Notes: generated by a model not told the origin, from the letters alone. 64,000 bases of DNA from Pseudobutyrivibrio xylanivorans (GCF_008935055.1 NZ_CP043028.1:1704501-1768500), one strand, 5' to 3'; numbered from the stretch's first letter, positions 46,164 to 57,030 are shown. Numbers and translations are program-made.

Positions 46164-46679
46164 CTACTCACTTCTTTTTTTTATGTTAATAATATCATAT
46201 AAATACTTTTTTCCATCAGAAGCGTGTCTAATGATCATTGCAACATGGTATACATTATATCTTTCTATATCCCCCTCAATATCAAAAACAGGCATTGCAA
46301 AGAATGACTCATATTTATACCATCCATTTTTTGCATCATGATTATGCTTTTTCTTAAGATTTGGACTGTATTCCTTATTAGTAGCACATATAACAAGCTC
46401 TGGAATACCTTGTGCTGCATTAGCTTTAGCTTTTGCGTTACCACCTTTTAAAACATTAGTATACTCAGAATGTGCATACTCATCTGGTAAATCTGTGCCT
46501 ATATACACAATATCCTTTGAATCGGCAATTGTATAAAAATCTCCTACATAACGTTTTAAATACTCCTCTACATCCTTCCAATTGATTCCTTGTCTACCTT
46601 TAAAGATGACATCGTTAATAACAACTATATTATTACCGTCTGCATCTTTCACGACTGAAACATTTCTTTCTTCTAACAT
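46164..46679 (-). CDS. Conserved hypothetical protein (possible phage-type nuclease-like domain)
   Basis: The 171-residue protein is soluble, with no signal peptide. It contains VVINDVIFKGRQGINWKDVE, a KGGNAKAKANAAQGIPELVI stretch and the C-terminal MIIRHASDGKKYLYDIINIK. Similar combinations occur in phage- and mobile-element-associated proteins, where the C-terminal half is thought to be an RNase-like (BECR-type) fold; this is recall and not proven. It starts at an ATG with AAGGAG upstream and is divergent from the XRE regulator, with operator-like repeats between, so the two could be a toxin-regulator or phage-remnant pair. Confidence 0.5.
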   Translation of the reverse strand: MLEERNVSVVKDADGNNIVVINDVIFKGRQGINWKDVEEYLKRYVGDFYTIADSKDIVYIGTDLPDEYAHSEYTNVLKGGNAKAKANAAQGIPELVICATNKEYSPNLKKKHNHDAKNGWYKYESFFAMPVFDIEGDIERYNVYHVAMIIRHASDGKKYLYDIINIKKRSE

Positions 46680-46721
46680 TTTGTTCTCCTTATATTTCTT
46701 TTTTCATCCAAATATAGTACA

Positions 46722-46763
46722 GTAACCATTGGATAGTTTAATCATATAACATCCATTGGTTAC
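46722..46763. promoter_or_regulatory. Operator-like inverted repeat upstream of the XRE gene
   Basis: GTAACCATTGG (46722-46732) and CCATTGGTTAC (46753-46763) form a near-perfect inverted repeat with 20 bases between, located between two divergent genes. The XRE protein is the likely binder (autoregulation). Confidence 0.6.
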
Positions 46764-46786
46764 CATCAATACTCAAGGAGGCTTGT

Positions 46787-47134
46787 ATGTCAGAAAATAC
46801 TATTGCTGAAAGACTCAAAATTGCAAGAGAAAACCTCGGCATCACAAAGGCCGAGGCTTCTAGAAGACTTAATTTAACTAAAATCGGGTACGGTAGGTAT
46901 GAATCAGGAGACCGCACTCCTTCAATACAAACATTAGAAGTCATAGCTCAATGCTTCAACACTTCTGTAGCATTTCTTACTGGTGAAACAGATGATATGA
47001 CTTCAGATAAAATTGTAATTGATAAAAAAACATCTCCCGAATTATTTAACTTGGTTAATCTACTCTCACACAGCAGTGATGATGCTGTTCAAAGGCTAAC
47101 CGCTTATGCTAACTCTATTATTTCCCAAAAATAA
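46787..47134 (+). CDS. XRE-family transcriptional regulator
   Basis: The 115-residue protein has a helix-turn-helix domain in residues 6-62 (IAERLKIARENLGITKAEAS then RRLNLTKIGYGRYESGDRTP and FNTSVAFLTGETD), typical of Cro/CI-like proteins. The remaining 50 residues are a short helical tail. AAGGAGG lies before the ATG. It is divergent from the hypothetical gene and convergent with the ligase cluster. Confidence 0.88.
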   Translation: MSENTIAERLKIARENLGITKAEASRRLNLTKIGYGRYESGDRTPSIQTLEVIAQCFNTSVAFLTGETDDMTSDKIVIDKKTSPELFNLVNLLSHSSDDAVQRLTAYANSIISQK

Positions 47135-47211
47135 TTTTGAAAATAAACACAAACACCTCCTCAAAAAGAGGTATTTATGCTCCAATCAAAAAAGAATTAT
47201 ATACGTACTAA

Positions 47212-48918
47212 TCAAATTCTTCTTTCGAGTTGCTTGTAATTCACCTTACCACTCATCGTCAAAGGCATCTTATCCAAAATAATAATATCCGCTGGCTGCT
47301 CATGTTCAGGAAGCTCTAGCAAAGCTCTTTCAAAGAGTTCTTCTCTTAATTGTTTCTTTTCACTTGCAGATGCGCTCTTATTTCTTAAGGAAATGTATGC
47401 TACAGGAATATTAATTCTTTCTTCATCTTCAAGTGTTACTACTCCACATAATTCGATTCTTTTGTCCCTTGTGATTAATTCCTCTATTCTCTGAGGAAAC
47501 AATTTGTAAGAGAAACCATCCTTTGCTCTTGTGAAGCAAATACGCTTGATTCGCCCAGTAACAAATACGAACCCATCTTCGTCAACATAGCCTAAATCTC
47601 CGGATTTTAACCATGAATTGCCTTCCTTATCGAAATACATTATTTCTTTTGTAGCCTCTTCATTATGAAGATAGCCCATCATGTTGTTAGGTGAAGAAAA
47701 ATGAAGTTCGCCTTCCTTTCCATATGGCAATTCAGCCTGCGTTTCTAAATCCACAACCTTAACAGTTGTCTTCATAAACGGAATTCCAACACTACCAATC
47801 TTGCTTATTTCATTACAATTGGCGCATAAAGTTGAAGCTGCTTCTGTCATTCCATAACCGCATGAATAACTAGCCTTAGAATTATGCTCTTTCAAAAATT
47901 TATTAAATGCCAATTCCTTCTGTTCAGGACATTCTCCGCCACCTCCAACAAAGAATTTAAGGAAACTCAAATCCTTTTTCCTATACTTTGGATGCATTAC
48001 AGCATCAATGTATGCTGGAGTTCCTAAAAAAAACTCTGCAGAGTACTTATATATATTCTTAGCAACCTTTTCAGGATCCATTTGGATTTGCAGAATAATT
48101 TCTGTTCCAGAACAAATGGCAACATGTAAATGAGCAGTTCCATATGCTAAAAAAGGTGGCAAAATGAACAACCACGTTTTGGGAATCACCTCTCCATATA
48201 GTCCATTTAAATCTTGTGATGCATGCTTATTTATATCATCATTACTAAGCATTACCCCCTTTGGTTCGCCAGTACTTCCACTGGTATAAACAATTACTGC
48301 CAGCTTCTCATGATCTTTATTCATTTCTGGCACTGTAGCCGCTTTTCCCTTGTTCAGGAAATCATTCCAGTTATAATCACCTTTTATCGCCTTATTCTTT
48401 AGTCGATATGCCACTTTCAAATATCTAGGCATTGAGTCAGCAACCGAAAGAACAACTATTGGAATATCTATTTTCCCTCTAACTGATTCAATCTTTTCTC
48501 CCGCTGCATCTAACACTAACAATAATTTGGAATTTGTTTCAGTTAATGTATTAACCACTTCCTGCTCTGCAAGTGTCATATAAACAAGATTTGTAACAGC
48601 TCCAATATAATTCAATGCATAGACAGCATAGATAGTTTCAGGAGTATGCATCGACATAATTGTAACTATGTCACCTGCTTTTATTCCCATAGTGCTAAAT
48701 GACTTAGCTGCCTTTTCAACATTAGCGATAAACTCACCACTCGTAATGCTTGTACCAAAATATCTAAAAAGCTTCTTTGATAAGTTATCCTTATTCGCTT
48801 TCCATACATACTCGTACATTGTCATTTCTGGAAGTGGAGCTTCAAGCGCTTCCTTTTTGTAATATTTCAACCACGGCTTGTCTATGCTTGGATAGCCTGT
48901 CTTACTATTATTAATCAT
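47212..48918 (-). CDS. Adenylate-forming ligase of the ANL superfamily, ligase 1 (intact)
   Basis: The 568-residue protein begins with a GYPSIDKPWLKYY motif shared by all four ligases of this island. ANL core motifs are complete: A3 YTSGSTGEPKG (211-221), A5 YGMTEA (355-360), A7 SGDLG (439-443) and the catalytic lysine K558 in MSGKVNYKQL. It should activate a carboxylic acid as acyl-AMP, possibly onto CoA or another acceptor; the substrate is unknown and no carrier protein was found nearby. It overlaps the small basic gene upstream by eight bases. Confidence 0.85.
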   Translation of the reverse strand: MINNSKTGYPSIDKPWLKYYKKEALEAPLPEMTMYEYVWKANKDNLSKKLFRYFGTSITSGEFIANVEKAAKSFSTMGIKAGDIVTIMSMHTPETIYAVYALNYIGAVTNLVYMTLAEQEVVNTLTETNSKLLLVLDAAGEKIESVRGKIDIPIVVLSVADSMPRYLKVAYRLKNKAIKGDYNWNDFLNKGKAATVPEMNKDHEKLAVIVYTSGSTGEPKGVMLSNDDINKHASQDLNGLYGEVIPKTWLFILPPFLAYGTAHLHVAICSGTEIILQIQMDPEKVAKNIYKYSAEFFLGTPAYIDAVMHPKYRKKDLSFLKFFVGGGGECPEQKELAFNKFLKEHNSKASYSCGYGMTEAASTLCANCNEISKIGSVGIPFMKTTVKVVDLETQAELPYGKEGELHFSSPNNMMGYLHNEEATKEIMYFDKEGNSWLKSGDLGYVDEDGFVFVTGRIKRICFTRAKDGFSYKLFPQRIEELITRDKRIELCGVVTLEDEERINIPVAYISLRNKSASASEKKQLREELFERALLELPEHEQPADIIILDKMPLTMSGKVNYKQLERRI

Positions 48919-49081
48919 CCTTATCCGCCTCGTTTTTTCTCTGCTTTCTAATTCCTAACCTTTCCTCTTTCAAACCTCTTACTCTTTCTGGTGTAGGTCT
49001 ATATGGTTCTTGATTAGTTTGTTTTTTCTTTTTCTTATGCCCCTTTCCCTCAGGTTCCATTCTCGCATATCCTCCAGCCAT
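48911..49081 (-). CDS. Small basic protein of unknown function
   Basis: The 56-residue protein starts MAGGYARMEPEGKGHKKKKK and is very rich in lysine, arginine and glutamate, with no membrane segment. GGAGG lies eight bases before the ATG at 49081. It overlaps the end of the gene before it only by close spacing and overlaps ligase 1 by eight bases, which favours a real, coupled gene. Function not recognised. Confidence 0.5.
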   Translation of the reverse strand: MAGGYARMEPEGKGHKKKKKQTNQEPYRPTPERVRGLKEERLGIRKQRKNEADKDD

Positions 49082-49086
49082 AACAT

Positions 49087-49635
49087 TTACCTCCACAAAA
49101 ATCCTAGAAAAACTCCTGTTCCGTACAATACTGAAATAGCCATCCCTATATTTAAAGCAGTAGATTTCCTATGAATAACTTTTTCATTATCAAATATGCA
49201 TTTATTTAGTAAATTCCATTCTTGTACGAAAAATACTTCCATATCATTAATTGAATATGACAAATCATCTATAGACGCCATTGTTGGACTGCTATAATCA
49301 CTAGACCATACACAAACTAAAAAACTTATAATTGAAACAACCGCCGATATACCAGTCATAATTAGCACTGGTAACGGTATGTTATTTATCTCTCCGGTAG
49401 AAAGAAAGAAAACGCTTGTTATTAGTCCCCATAGTGTTAATCCAAATCCCGAGCGATTTTCAAGATGTGACTTTCTCGTATATTGCATATCAAGATTGTG
49501 TTTTGATATATCTAAAAGTTCATTAATTCCCGTTTGATTAACACCATTCTTTTTCAAGCTCTTTGTGTTCTTTTCAATTAGTTCTTCTTCGATTTCATAA
49601 ATTATAGGTTCTCTAAATATGCTCATTACGTTCAC
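49087..49635 (-). CDS. Membrane protein of unknown function (three predicted helices)
   Basis: The protein of about 180 residues has a cytoplasmic N-terminal part rich in charged residues, a helix pair around 68-85 and 88-112, a soluble loop of about 45 residues and a last helix at 158-180. The start is GTG at 49635 or ATG at 49626; GGAG lies just before. No family recognised. It ends six bases before the small basic gene and appears to be in the ligase operon. Confidence 0.6.
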   Translation of the reverse strand: MNVMSIFREPIIYEIEEELIEKNTKSLKKNGVNQTGINELLDISKHNLDMQYTRKSHLENRSGFGLTLWGLITSVFFLSTGEINNIPLPVLIMTGISAVVSIISFLVCVWSSDYSSPTMASIDDLSYSINDMEVFFVQEWNLLNKCIFDNEKVIHRKSTALNIGMAISVLYGTGVFLGFLWR

Positions 49636-49688
49636 ACATCTCCATCGATTAACAACTCCTAGTCTTTTAAAGATTAACTAATCATCCA

Positions 49689-49877
49689 CTATTTCCAATC
49701 AGCATAATAATTATCAATCAAGTATTGAGCTCTATCTCCTATATAAGTACCTTTCCATTCACTAGCTATTGTTTGCAGTTCTCTATACGCAGTACCATCG
49801 CTTGCAATTTCGCCATCAATTATTTTTTCTATCATTCTTTCAGCTGATGCTGCATCACTATATTTTTTAAATCCCAT
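49689..49877 (-). CDS. Small hypothetical protein
   Basis: The 62-residue protein starts MGFKKYSDAASAERMIEKII and is predicted helical and acidic. It has AAGGATG before the ATG and lies 16 bases after ligase 2. It does not carry the DSL phosphopantetheine site, so it is not a carrier protein. Function unknown. Confidence 0.5.
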   Translation of the reverse strand: MGFKKYSDAASAERMIEKIIDGEIASDGTAYRELQTIASEWKGTYIGDRAQYLIDNYYADWK

Positions 49878-51427
49878 TTTCTACATCCTTTTGTTAACCC
49901 ATCTCTTCTAACGCTCGATAATCTACTTTTCCCATTCCAGTCAGTGGTAGTTTATCCACAAATTCATAAATATCCGGCAATTCGTAATCATATAATTCAT
50001 CCGTAACAATCTTTTCGATTTCTGATTGGACTATTTTTTTATCAGCAGAATTATCCTTTAATACGACAAATGCCTTAGTAGCATAACCAGAGTATTTATC
50101 TTTTACTGATACAACAGCTGCTACTTGCACCGTTTCATTAGTCATAATACAATGCTCGATAGTAGCTGGGAACACCTTGAAGCCTGCCTTTACAAACATT
50201 CGCTTCAAACGGCCTACAATGTACACTCTTCCATCTGCACCTATGTATCCAATATCACCTGTGTGTGCCCAAGTAGTACCATCCTCATGTTTCTTAAGAA
50301 TATCTACATTCTCATTTTCGAACTTCCCAAAATAGGATTTCATTACTGTCGGTCCAATGATTGCAATTTCACCCTGCTCACCAATTTTACACTCTTCATA
50401 TCCATGGTCTGTTTCTTTAAAAGCAGAAATATTATTAAGTGGATAAGGAACTCCGACACTTCCGATTTCATTTGCATTCAATCTTGAGTAAGCCGCCGCA
50501 GCCATAACCTCTGTCATTCCATATCCTTTAGATACACGAATTGATGCGCCATGACTTTGCAAATAATTATTTACCTCTATTTCCAATGATTCATCCAGCT
50601 TATCAGCGCCTAATATCAAAGAATGCAAATAGCTAAAATCTGCATTTTCATATTTCCCAGATAGTAAAACACCTACACTTGATGGAACAGTTACCACATG
50701 ATTAGGTTTGTATTTTAATATCAGTTCCCCCAGATCATCTGGCCCGAATTTAGGGACCAAAATCACTTTCAATCCCATACAGAATGGAACATTTATAGAA
50801 TTACAAATTCCATAGTAAGTCCAGGGTGGTGCCATGCATAAAAAACTATCATGCTCGCTTTGATTAAAGCCAACCTTGAATTCCATTTCGACCACAGCAT
50901 TTACATTGTAATTAGTTCCAATTACGCCCTTAGGCTCACCTGTAGTTCCGCCAGTATACGCTATAACTGCATCGTTATTACCAGCACTATTACCATCAAT
51001 AGTTCCAGTAAACTCCTGCGCTTTATTAGTAAAAGCTTTCCATGTGAAAACCCCTGCTGGGATGTTCTGTCTGAGTTCTTTATCCTTACATCTAACAATA
51101 AACCTCAGAGCAGGACTCAGGCCCTCTATAGGTGATACTGCAACTACAACCTCAGCTGTTGTGTTACTCCTAACATTTTCAAACTTATCTGTAATTGAAT
51201 CCAAATAGAGTAAAACTTTTGAATCTGCATCATTTATTGCCTTTTCTAATGTTGGTGCGCCACAGCGAACATCAAGCATGTTTGCAACAGCGCCTATCTT
51301 ATTTATGGCATAAAGCAAATATATTGCCTCTGGAATATTTGGCAAACATACCGATACAATATCCCCTTGATTAACGCCAACTGCCTTAAGTGCTCGCCCA
51401 GTCTGATCTATCTTTTTGAATAACTGC

Positions 51428-51949
<522 letters not shown>

Positions 51950-53434
51950 TTATACCTCACAAAGTTTAACCCTATCAGAATTAAGAATTGCCCTTTCAAT
52001 ATCAAAATTAAATATTTTCTCAGTTCCTATAAGTGAATAATCATTTTTTCTTCCAAGAACTACTAGGCTTCCATCTTCTTTGATATATCCAATATCGCCA
52101 GTTTTACTCCACTTTTCTCCATTCTCATCTATAAAGAAGAACTCCTTCGTTGCTTCTGAATTCTTGAAATATTCCAACATTCCAATTTCGGTTTTAACAT
52201 ATACATTTCCACGTTGCCCGTACCGAAGTTCTTGATTATCATCATCAAAAATTCCAATAACTGTAATGTCTGGTAGCGGTATACCAGATGCTACATTTGA
52301 GAACTTATGGCTTGTGATATCAGTTGTTACTGTTGCTCCACATTCACACTCCCCATAGCCATTTAACAATCTAGCGTTAGAACCATGCGAGTGAAAAACA
52401 CCTTCTATATTTTCGATATCCTTTTCTGTAAGAGGTTCTCCGCCTTCAACTGGATACTTCAAAAAACTTAAGGACCTTCCCTTTAGTCTTTTAAGGCTTT
52501 TTTCAAACGTAAAACCTTGAAACATACTAGTATTTGTTAATATGTATTCCGGCTTAAACTTCAATACATTTTTGATAAAAACATCATGATCAAATCTTGG
52601 ATCAACGCATACCTTCACTCCATATGAAAGTGGAAAATTAATTCCTAGACTTAACCCAGTTGAATGCCAAGGCGGTATATTCTGATAAACTTTCTGCCTT
52701 CTTGATGTATCAAATCCAGAATTTCCATAGGCATTGATTAGTTTCTGAAAACTATCTACCGAAAGAAGTATTCCTTTTGAAGCTCCAGTTGTGCCACTAG
52801 AATAAACCATCGCCATTGGATATTGAGGCTCATACTGTTCTGTCTCGACAACAGGCTTTCCTTCCCCCACTTTTACAAAATTATTCCAGCTAATCTCACC
52901 ACATTGTTCATTTGCTTTCGTACCGCTCTTAATAAATCGTAGAATTGATGAATTCAACAACGGTAACACTATTACTTGTATTTCTTTATCCTTTGTAAAT
53001 GAGTCTCTGAACTTAGAAATAAAGTTATCGGCCACAATAACTATTCGGCTTTCACATTCTTTTATTCTGCTGAGCATTTCATCTGTTGTATAAAAAGGCG
53101 CTATGATGTTTGCAATTGCTCCAATTTTGCTTATTGCATAAAAGGTATAAATAACCTCTGGTGTTGTTGTAGAGCAAATGGTTACAAAGTCTCCCTTTTT
53201 CACACCAAATGCAACTAAAGCCTTTGCAACTTCGTCTATATTCTTGAACAAACTGCCATATGTAATCTTTGCTCCAAAATACTCAATAGCAATTTCATCA
53301 GGGTATGATTTGTTGTTTTCTAGCAGTCCTATATATGGTGTTGTTCTAATAAATTTGTTACTTCTTTTTATGCTTTTATAAAACTGTTGCCATGGTTTGT
53401 CTATTGATGGATAGCCATTCCTTTTTTCAATCAT
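51950..53434 (-). CDS. Adenylate-forming ligase, ligase 3 (shortened by an in-frame stop)
   Basis: The 494-residue product starts MIEKRNGYPSIDKPWQQFYK and has A3 YSSGTTGASKG and A7 TGDIG; its A5 region reads YGECECG instead of YGMTE. It ends RVKLCEV at a TAA codon, just where the C-terminal domain with the catalytic lysine should begin; that domain follows in the same frame. A CAA to TAA change explains the break. The truncated enzyme could perhaps still bind substrate but should not adenylate normally. Overlaps the end of the upstream membrane protein gene by eight bases; start has GGAGGAG. Confidence 0.78.
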   Translation of the reverse strand: MIEKRNGYPSIDKPWQQFYKSIKRSNKFIRTTPYIGLLENNKSYPDEIAIEYFGAKITYGSLFKNIDEVAKALVAFGVKKGDFVTICSTTTPEVIYTFYAISKIGAIANIIAPFYTTDEMLSRIKECESRIVIVADNFISKFRDSFTKDKEIQVIVLPLLNSSILRFIKSGTKANEQCGEISWNNFVKVGEGKPVVETEQYEPQYPMAMVYSSGTTGASKGILLSVDSFQKLINAYGNSGFDTSRRQKVYQNIPPWHSTGLSLGINFPLSYGVKVCVDPRFDHDVFIKNVLKFKPEYILTNTSMFQGFTFEKSLKRLKGRSLSFLKYPVEGGEPLTEKDIENIEGVFHSHGSNARLLNGYGECECGATVTTDITSHKFSNVASGIPLPDITVIGIFDDDNQELRYGQRGNVYVKTEIGMLEYFKNSEATKEFFFIDENGEKWSKTGDIGYIKEDGSLVVLGRKNDYSLIGTEKIFNFDIERAILNSDRVKLCEV

Positions 53435-54362
53435 TATTTAACTCCTCCGTAACTCGCTCTATCCCTTCATTCAACAATTCAACTCCTATACATTTTAAAA
53501 CGTATTTTTTATAGCACTTTGTTGTTCCTGCAATTCCGTTTTGAACATCTACCCATGAGTTATCATCATACCAAATATATTTAACTAAATTTGTATCCCT
53601 TGGGGAATATGTTAAAAATACGTTTCCTTCCTCATTCCATTCATATAAATTACTAATGAAATTCTCCTGTTCTTCTAGGGATGCATCATACAAAAGCCAA
53701 ACAGCGAACTTATGTAATCCTTCAACCTCATAATCAGAATAATTCTCAAAAAATGCATAGTTCAAAAATGAAATTGTGTTTGAATCACCTGCTTCGTAGC
53801 CCTGCTTTAATATCTCGATAATATCTTCACATCTATTATTTAAATGCATCGCTAACTTATTATCTAAAGCTTTGTCACTACCAACTTTAATAGCCTTATC
53901 ATAATAATCATCAGCTATATCTATATTTTGAGGGGAATATAGTCCCTGTGAATATAGGTAGCCCATATTATTTAATGCTACTGGCGATTCACTCAGTTTT
54001 TCCATACTGTATATTTCTACCGCTGCTTCATAATTGCCTGAAATACATGCATTTTCAGCATATTGCAATAATGTATGTTCACTCGTATTCTCATCAATCA
54101 CCCTCGAATAAAAGCTATTATTCTCAACATGTGAATCATTGTTTACTTCAGAATTCTGATAGACTTGGTTTTGATTAGAATTATCTAGAATGATTCCATT
54201 ATCATTATTTAAATATTCTTGTTCTATCCTTGAATAGTAATTCTTAATGTAATACAAATTAAAAGCAATAAATGCACCTATAACCAATGCTATTAACTTT
54301 AGGAGCACAGTAATAAAACTAACAAATAGTCCGTTTTGAAATACCTCTTTAATTTTCCTCAC
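53427..54362 (-). CDS. Membrane-anchored protein with Sel1/TPR-like repeats
   Basis: The 311-residue protein has one membrane helix near residues 13-37 (VSFITVLLKLIALVIGAFIA) and a large outer or cytoplasmic domain. Residues 95-175 contain repeat-like helices (YAENACISGNYEAAVEIYSM; ALNNMGYLYSQGL; ADDYYDKAIKVGSDKA) of the TPR/Sel1 type, which bind proteins. The start is GTG with GGAGG ten bases before. It lies between two ligase genes and may hold a ligase complex at the membrane; that is only an inference. Confidence 0.65.
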   Translation of the reverse strand: MRKIKEVFQNGLFVSFITVLLKLIALVIGAFIAFNLYYIKNYYSRIEQEYLNNDNGIILDNSNQNQVYQNSEVNNDSHVENNSFYSRVIDENTSEHTLLQYAENACISGNYEAAVEIYSMEKLSESPVALNNMGYLYSQGLYSPQNIDIADDYYDKAIKVGSDKALDNKLAMHLNNRCEDIIEILKQGYEAGDSNTISFLNYAFFENYSDYEVEGLHKFAVWLLYDASLEEQENFISNLYEWNEEGNVFLTYSPRDTNLVKYIWYDDNSWVDVQNGIAGTTKCYKKYVLKCIGVELLNEGIERVTEELNND

Positions 54363-54380
54363 TTTTTCACAGCCTCCAGA

Positions 54381-56129
54381 TTAAGTATTAATCATTTCAC
54401 CAGACCTGTAATCTATGCCTCCTCTGTTGTCAACTATCTCTTCTAGTTTTCGATAATCGACCTTTCCCACACTGGACATTGGCACTTTATCAATAACTAC
54501 GTACTTTAACGCAACATCTCTAGGTGGAAGTTTTTCTAGTGATAACTCTTTTATTTCTTCAATTGCTTTTGATGAATTTTTGCATGAAGGTTTAAACACA
54601 ATGCACGCTGTAGGGATTTTGCCATTATCACCTTCTTGATTTGCAACACCTATCACATGTACGGCTTCAACATCAGGATGCTCAGATACCACTTCTTCGA
54701 TAGCCACTGGAAACACATTATGTCCGTCCGGTCTGACAATCATTCGTTTCTTTCGGCTTGAAATAAAGACATTTCCATCTTCGTCCACATATCCTAAATC
54801 ACCAGTATCAACCCATCTAACTCCATCAATTTCCTTAAAAAGAATTTCTTCATCCTTTGTATTATTGCTATACCCTTTCATCACCGATGGACCAGTGATG
54901 AAAATCTCCCCCTCTTGACCATATTTCAACTCTCTATTTTGATTACTGTCCCAAACCATGATGTTATTGCGGCACAATGGTTGCCCAACGCTACCCGTTT
55001 TATTGCATTCGTCATTGATACAAATAATGACACCACTGCTTAGTTCCGTCATTCCATATCCTTTAATTACAGGATGCTTTATATTTCGTTTGGTTATGAA
55101 CTCGTTAATAAATTGCTCTGACGAAACTGTCATCTTATCGCCGCCCGCAATAAAATATTTTATGAAAGACAAATCTTTCATTTTCTTATCTTTGGCAATT
55201 AGTTCAAAAAAGTATGGCACACCAACAATGTTGTTAGGCTTATTCTTTCTAACCAGCTTTCCCAATTCTTCTGGTTCAAATTTAGGTATAAGCTGTAGTT
55301 CCATTCCCTCTGCTAGTGGCGCACAAATACCACATGCCAATCCATACGCAAGAAATGGCGGCATAATATCCAGCAAAGAATCTCCTTTTACCATATCTGG
55401 AAGTACATGTTTATTTGCAAAACAAATTGCAGTAAGACTTCTATTAGTCAACATGGCTCCCTTAGGTACACCTGTAGTACCAGATGTGTACACAATGGCT
55501 GCTACATCATCAGGCTCGGTATTAACGCTAGTTAGGCTTTTTCTTCCGCTCTTAGTAACAAAATTATTCCAGCTCTCAAAATCCTTATGCGCCTTGTTAT
55601 GCATTTTCACTCTATAAGCGAGTTTTAAATGAAGCGGTAGAGAGTCAGCCGCAGATATTTCAACACAATTAGCAATTGCTAACTCATCAGCGACCTTCCC
55701 AATCTTATCGTTGTAAATATCTATAGAAAAAAGGAGTTTTGTGTCAGTTCCCAAAAATTCTTTTATTCGCAAAGCATTTATTCTTGGATCAATAAAATTT
55801 GCAATTGCTCCAATTTTATTCAAAGCTAAAAACAAATAAACTGTCTCAGGTAAAATTGGCAGACAAAGAGAAACTTTATCTTCTTTTTCGATTCCCCTAG
55901 CAGATAAAACCTCTGCTAATTCATCAACACGTTTCTTTAACTCAAAATATCTTAACTTGGTTCCATAAAAACTTATTGCGACCTCATTTTCAAACCCTTC
56001 ATTCTTCATGCACTCAAAGATATGAAGATAAATACTTGACTCCTCATAATCTTTATGTAATGCCTCATCACTGTAATATTTCTGCCATGGTTTGTCCTTG
56101 GATGGATAACCGGTCCATTGTGAATCCAT
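54381..56129 (-). CDS. Adenylate-forming ligase of the ANL superfamily, ligase 4 (intact)
   Basis: The 582-residue protein starts MDSQWTGYPSKDKPWQKYYS, the island's N-terminal motif. Core motifs are complete: A3 YTSGTTGVPKG (214-224), A5 YGMTEL, A7 TGDLG and the catalytic lysine in SSVGKVDYRKL. The ATG at 56129 follows GGGAG; the frame is open 27 codons earlier but without a binding site. It is the first gene of the ligase cluster as transcribed. Substrate unknown; the low similarity among the four ligases argues for different acids. Confidence 0.85.
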   Translation of the reverse strand: MDSQWTGYPSKDKPWQKYYSDEALHKDYEESSIYLHIFECMKNEGFENEVAISFYGTKLRYFELKKRVDELAEVLSARGIEKEDKVSLCLPILPETVYLFLALNKIGAIANFIDPRINALRIKEFLGTDTKLLFSIDIYNDKIGKVADELAIANCVEISAADSLPLHLKLAYRVKMHNKAHKDFESWNNFVTKSGRKSLTSVNTEPDDVAAIVYTSGTTGVPKGAMLTNRSLTAICFANKHVLPDMVKGDSLLDIMPPFLAYGLACGICAPLAEGMELQLIPKFEPEELGKLVRKNKPNNIVGVPYFFELIAKDKKMKDLSFIKYFIAGGDKMTVSSEQFINEFITKRNIKHPVIKGYGMTELSSGVIICINDECNKTGSVGQPLCRNNIMVWDSNQNRELKYGQEGEIFITGPSVMKGYSNNTKDEEILFKEIDGVRWVDTGDLGYVDEDGNVFISSRKKRMIVRPDGHNVFPVAIEEVVSEHPDVEAVHVIGVANQEGDNGKIPTACIVFKPSCKNSSKAIEEIKELSLEKLPPRDVALKYVVIDKVPMSSVGKVDYRKLEEIVDNRGGIDYRSGEMINT

Positions 56130-56280
56130 AGTATATTCTCCCAATATAATTATCTGTTTCAGAAAGTAGACTTTTTGAAACAGCATATTTATAATGGAGT
56201 TGTTAGACAAAATAACGGTTTTTGCTTAATTTTTCACTGTTTCTTATTGTCTACTCAATGAAACACATTTCAGCATTTCT

Positions 56281-56877
56281 TTAATCTCTAGTTTCCTTAC
56301 ACCTACGATAAAACGTGCTATGCGACATTCCTGCTTTTTCAGCTGCTTCCCTGCTAGTAATTGCTCCGGCATTCCACTCGTTACAAGCTTGCTGAAACGA
56401 TTCAGATAAAGCTTTCTTTGGTCTTCCAAATACAACACCTCTCTCCCTAGCAGCAACGATTCCCTCACTCTGCCTTTGTCTAATAAAAATACGTTCAGTT
56501 TCTGCGACATAAGCTAAAATCTGTAACACCAAATCTGATATGAATTTGCCAGTAAGTCCATTTACTTCTGTTGTAGTATTCAATAATGGCATATCCAAAA
56601 TCTCAATATTGGCTTCTTTTTCTTTTGTAATAATTCTCCACTGATTTAGAATTTCATCGTAATTTCGTCCTAGCCTATCTATACTTTTTGCAACAACTAA
56701 ATCATCCTTCTTCAGCTTCTTAATCATTTTTTGATATTCAGGTCTGTCAAAATTCTTACCGGACAATTCATCCACAAAAATATTTCTCTTGCTAATCCCC
56801 CTTTTCATCAGCGCATCAAATTGCCTATCGGTATTCTGATCCTTACTTGAAATTCTTATATACCCATACTCCACCAT
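56281..56877 (-). CDS. Serine recombinase (resolvase/invertase family)
   Basis: The 198-residue protein starts MVEYGYIRISSKDQNTDRQF with the nucleophile serine at position 10, contains VAKSIDRLGRNYDEI and FGRPKKAL, and ends in a helix-turn-helix (SREAAEKAGMSHSTFYRRCK). This is a small resolvase or DNA invertase of the Hin/Tn3 type. The ATG at 56877 follows AGGAGGCGATGAT. It lies 71 bases upstream of the start region of the ligase cluster. No pair of inverted crossover sites was found by eye. Confidence 0.9.
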   Translation of the reverse strand: MVEYGYIRISSKDQNTDRQFDALMKRGISKRNIFVDELSGKNFDRPEYQKMIKKLKKDDLVVAKSIDRLGRNYDEILNQWRIITKEKEANIEILDMPLLNTTTEVNGLTGKFISDLVLQILAYVAETERIFIRQRQSEGIVAARERGVVFGRPKKALSESFQQACNEWNAGAITSREAAEKAGMSHSTFYRRCKETRD

Positions 56878-57030
56878 ATCATCGCCTCCTTTATAGCTTT
56901 TCCCAAACTTTAAAGCAGGCAATAAGAAACATACTTTTTATGTACTTAGAATAAGTCCATTTTTACCATAATAACATTTTGCGAACTTAAAATGTACTTA
57001 CATTAAACTTTCATTGTTGAGGGATTAAAT

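Noticed and set aside
49689..49877. Acyl or peptidyl carrier protein for the ligases
   Set aside because: The small protein lacks the DSL attachment serine motif and the usual carrier length.
54958..55617. Open frame of 219 codons on the plus strand
   Set aside because: Antisense shadow of ligase 4, whose ANL motifs are unmistakable.
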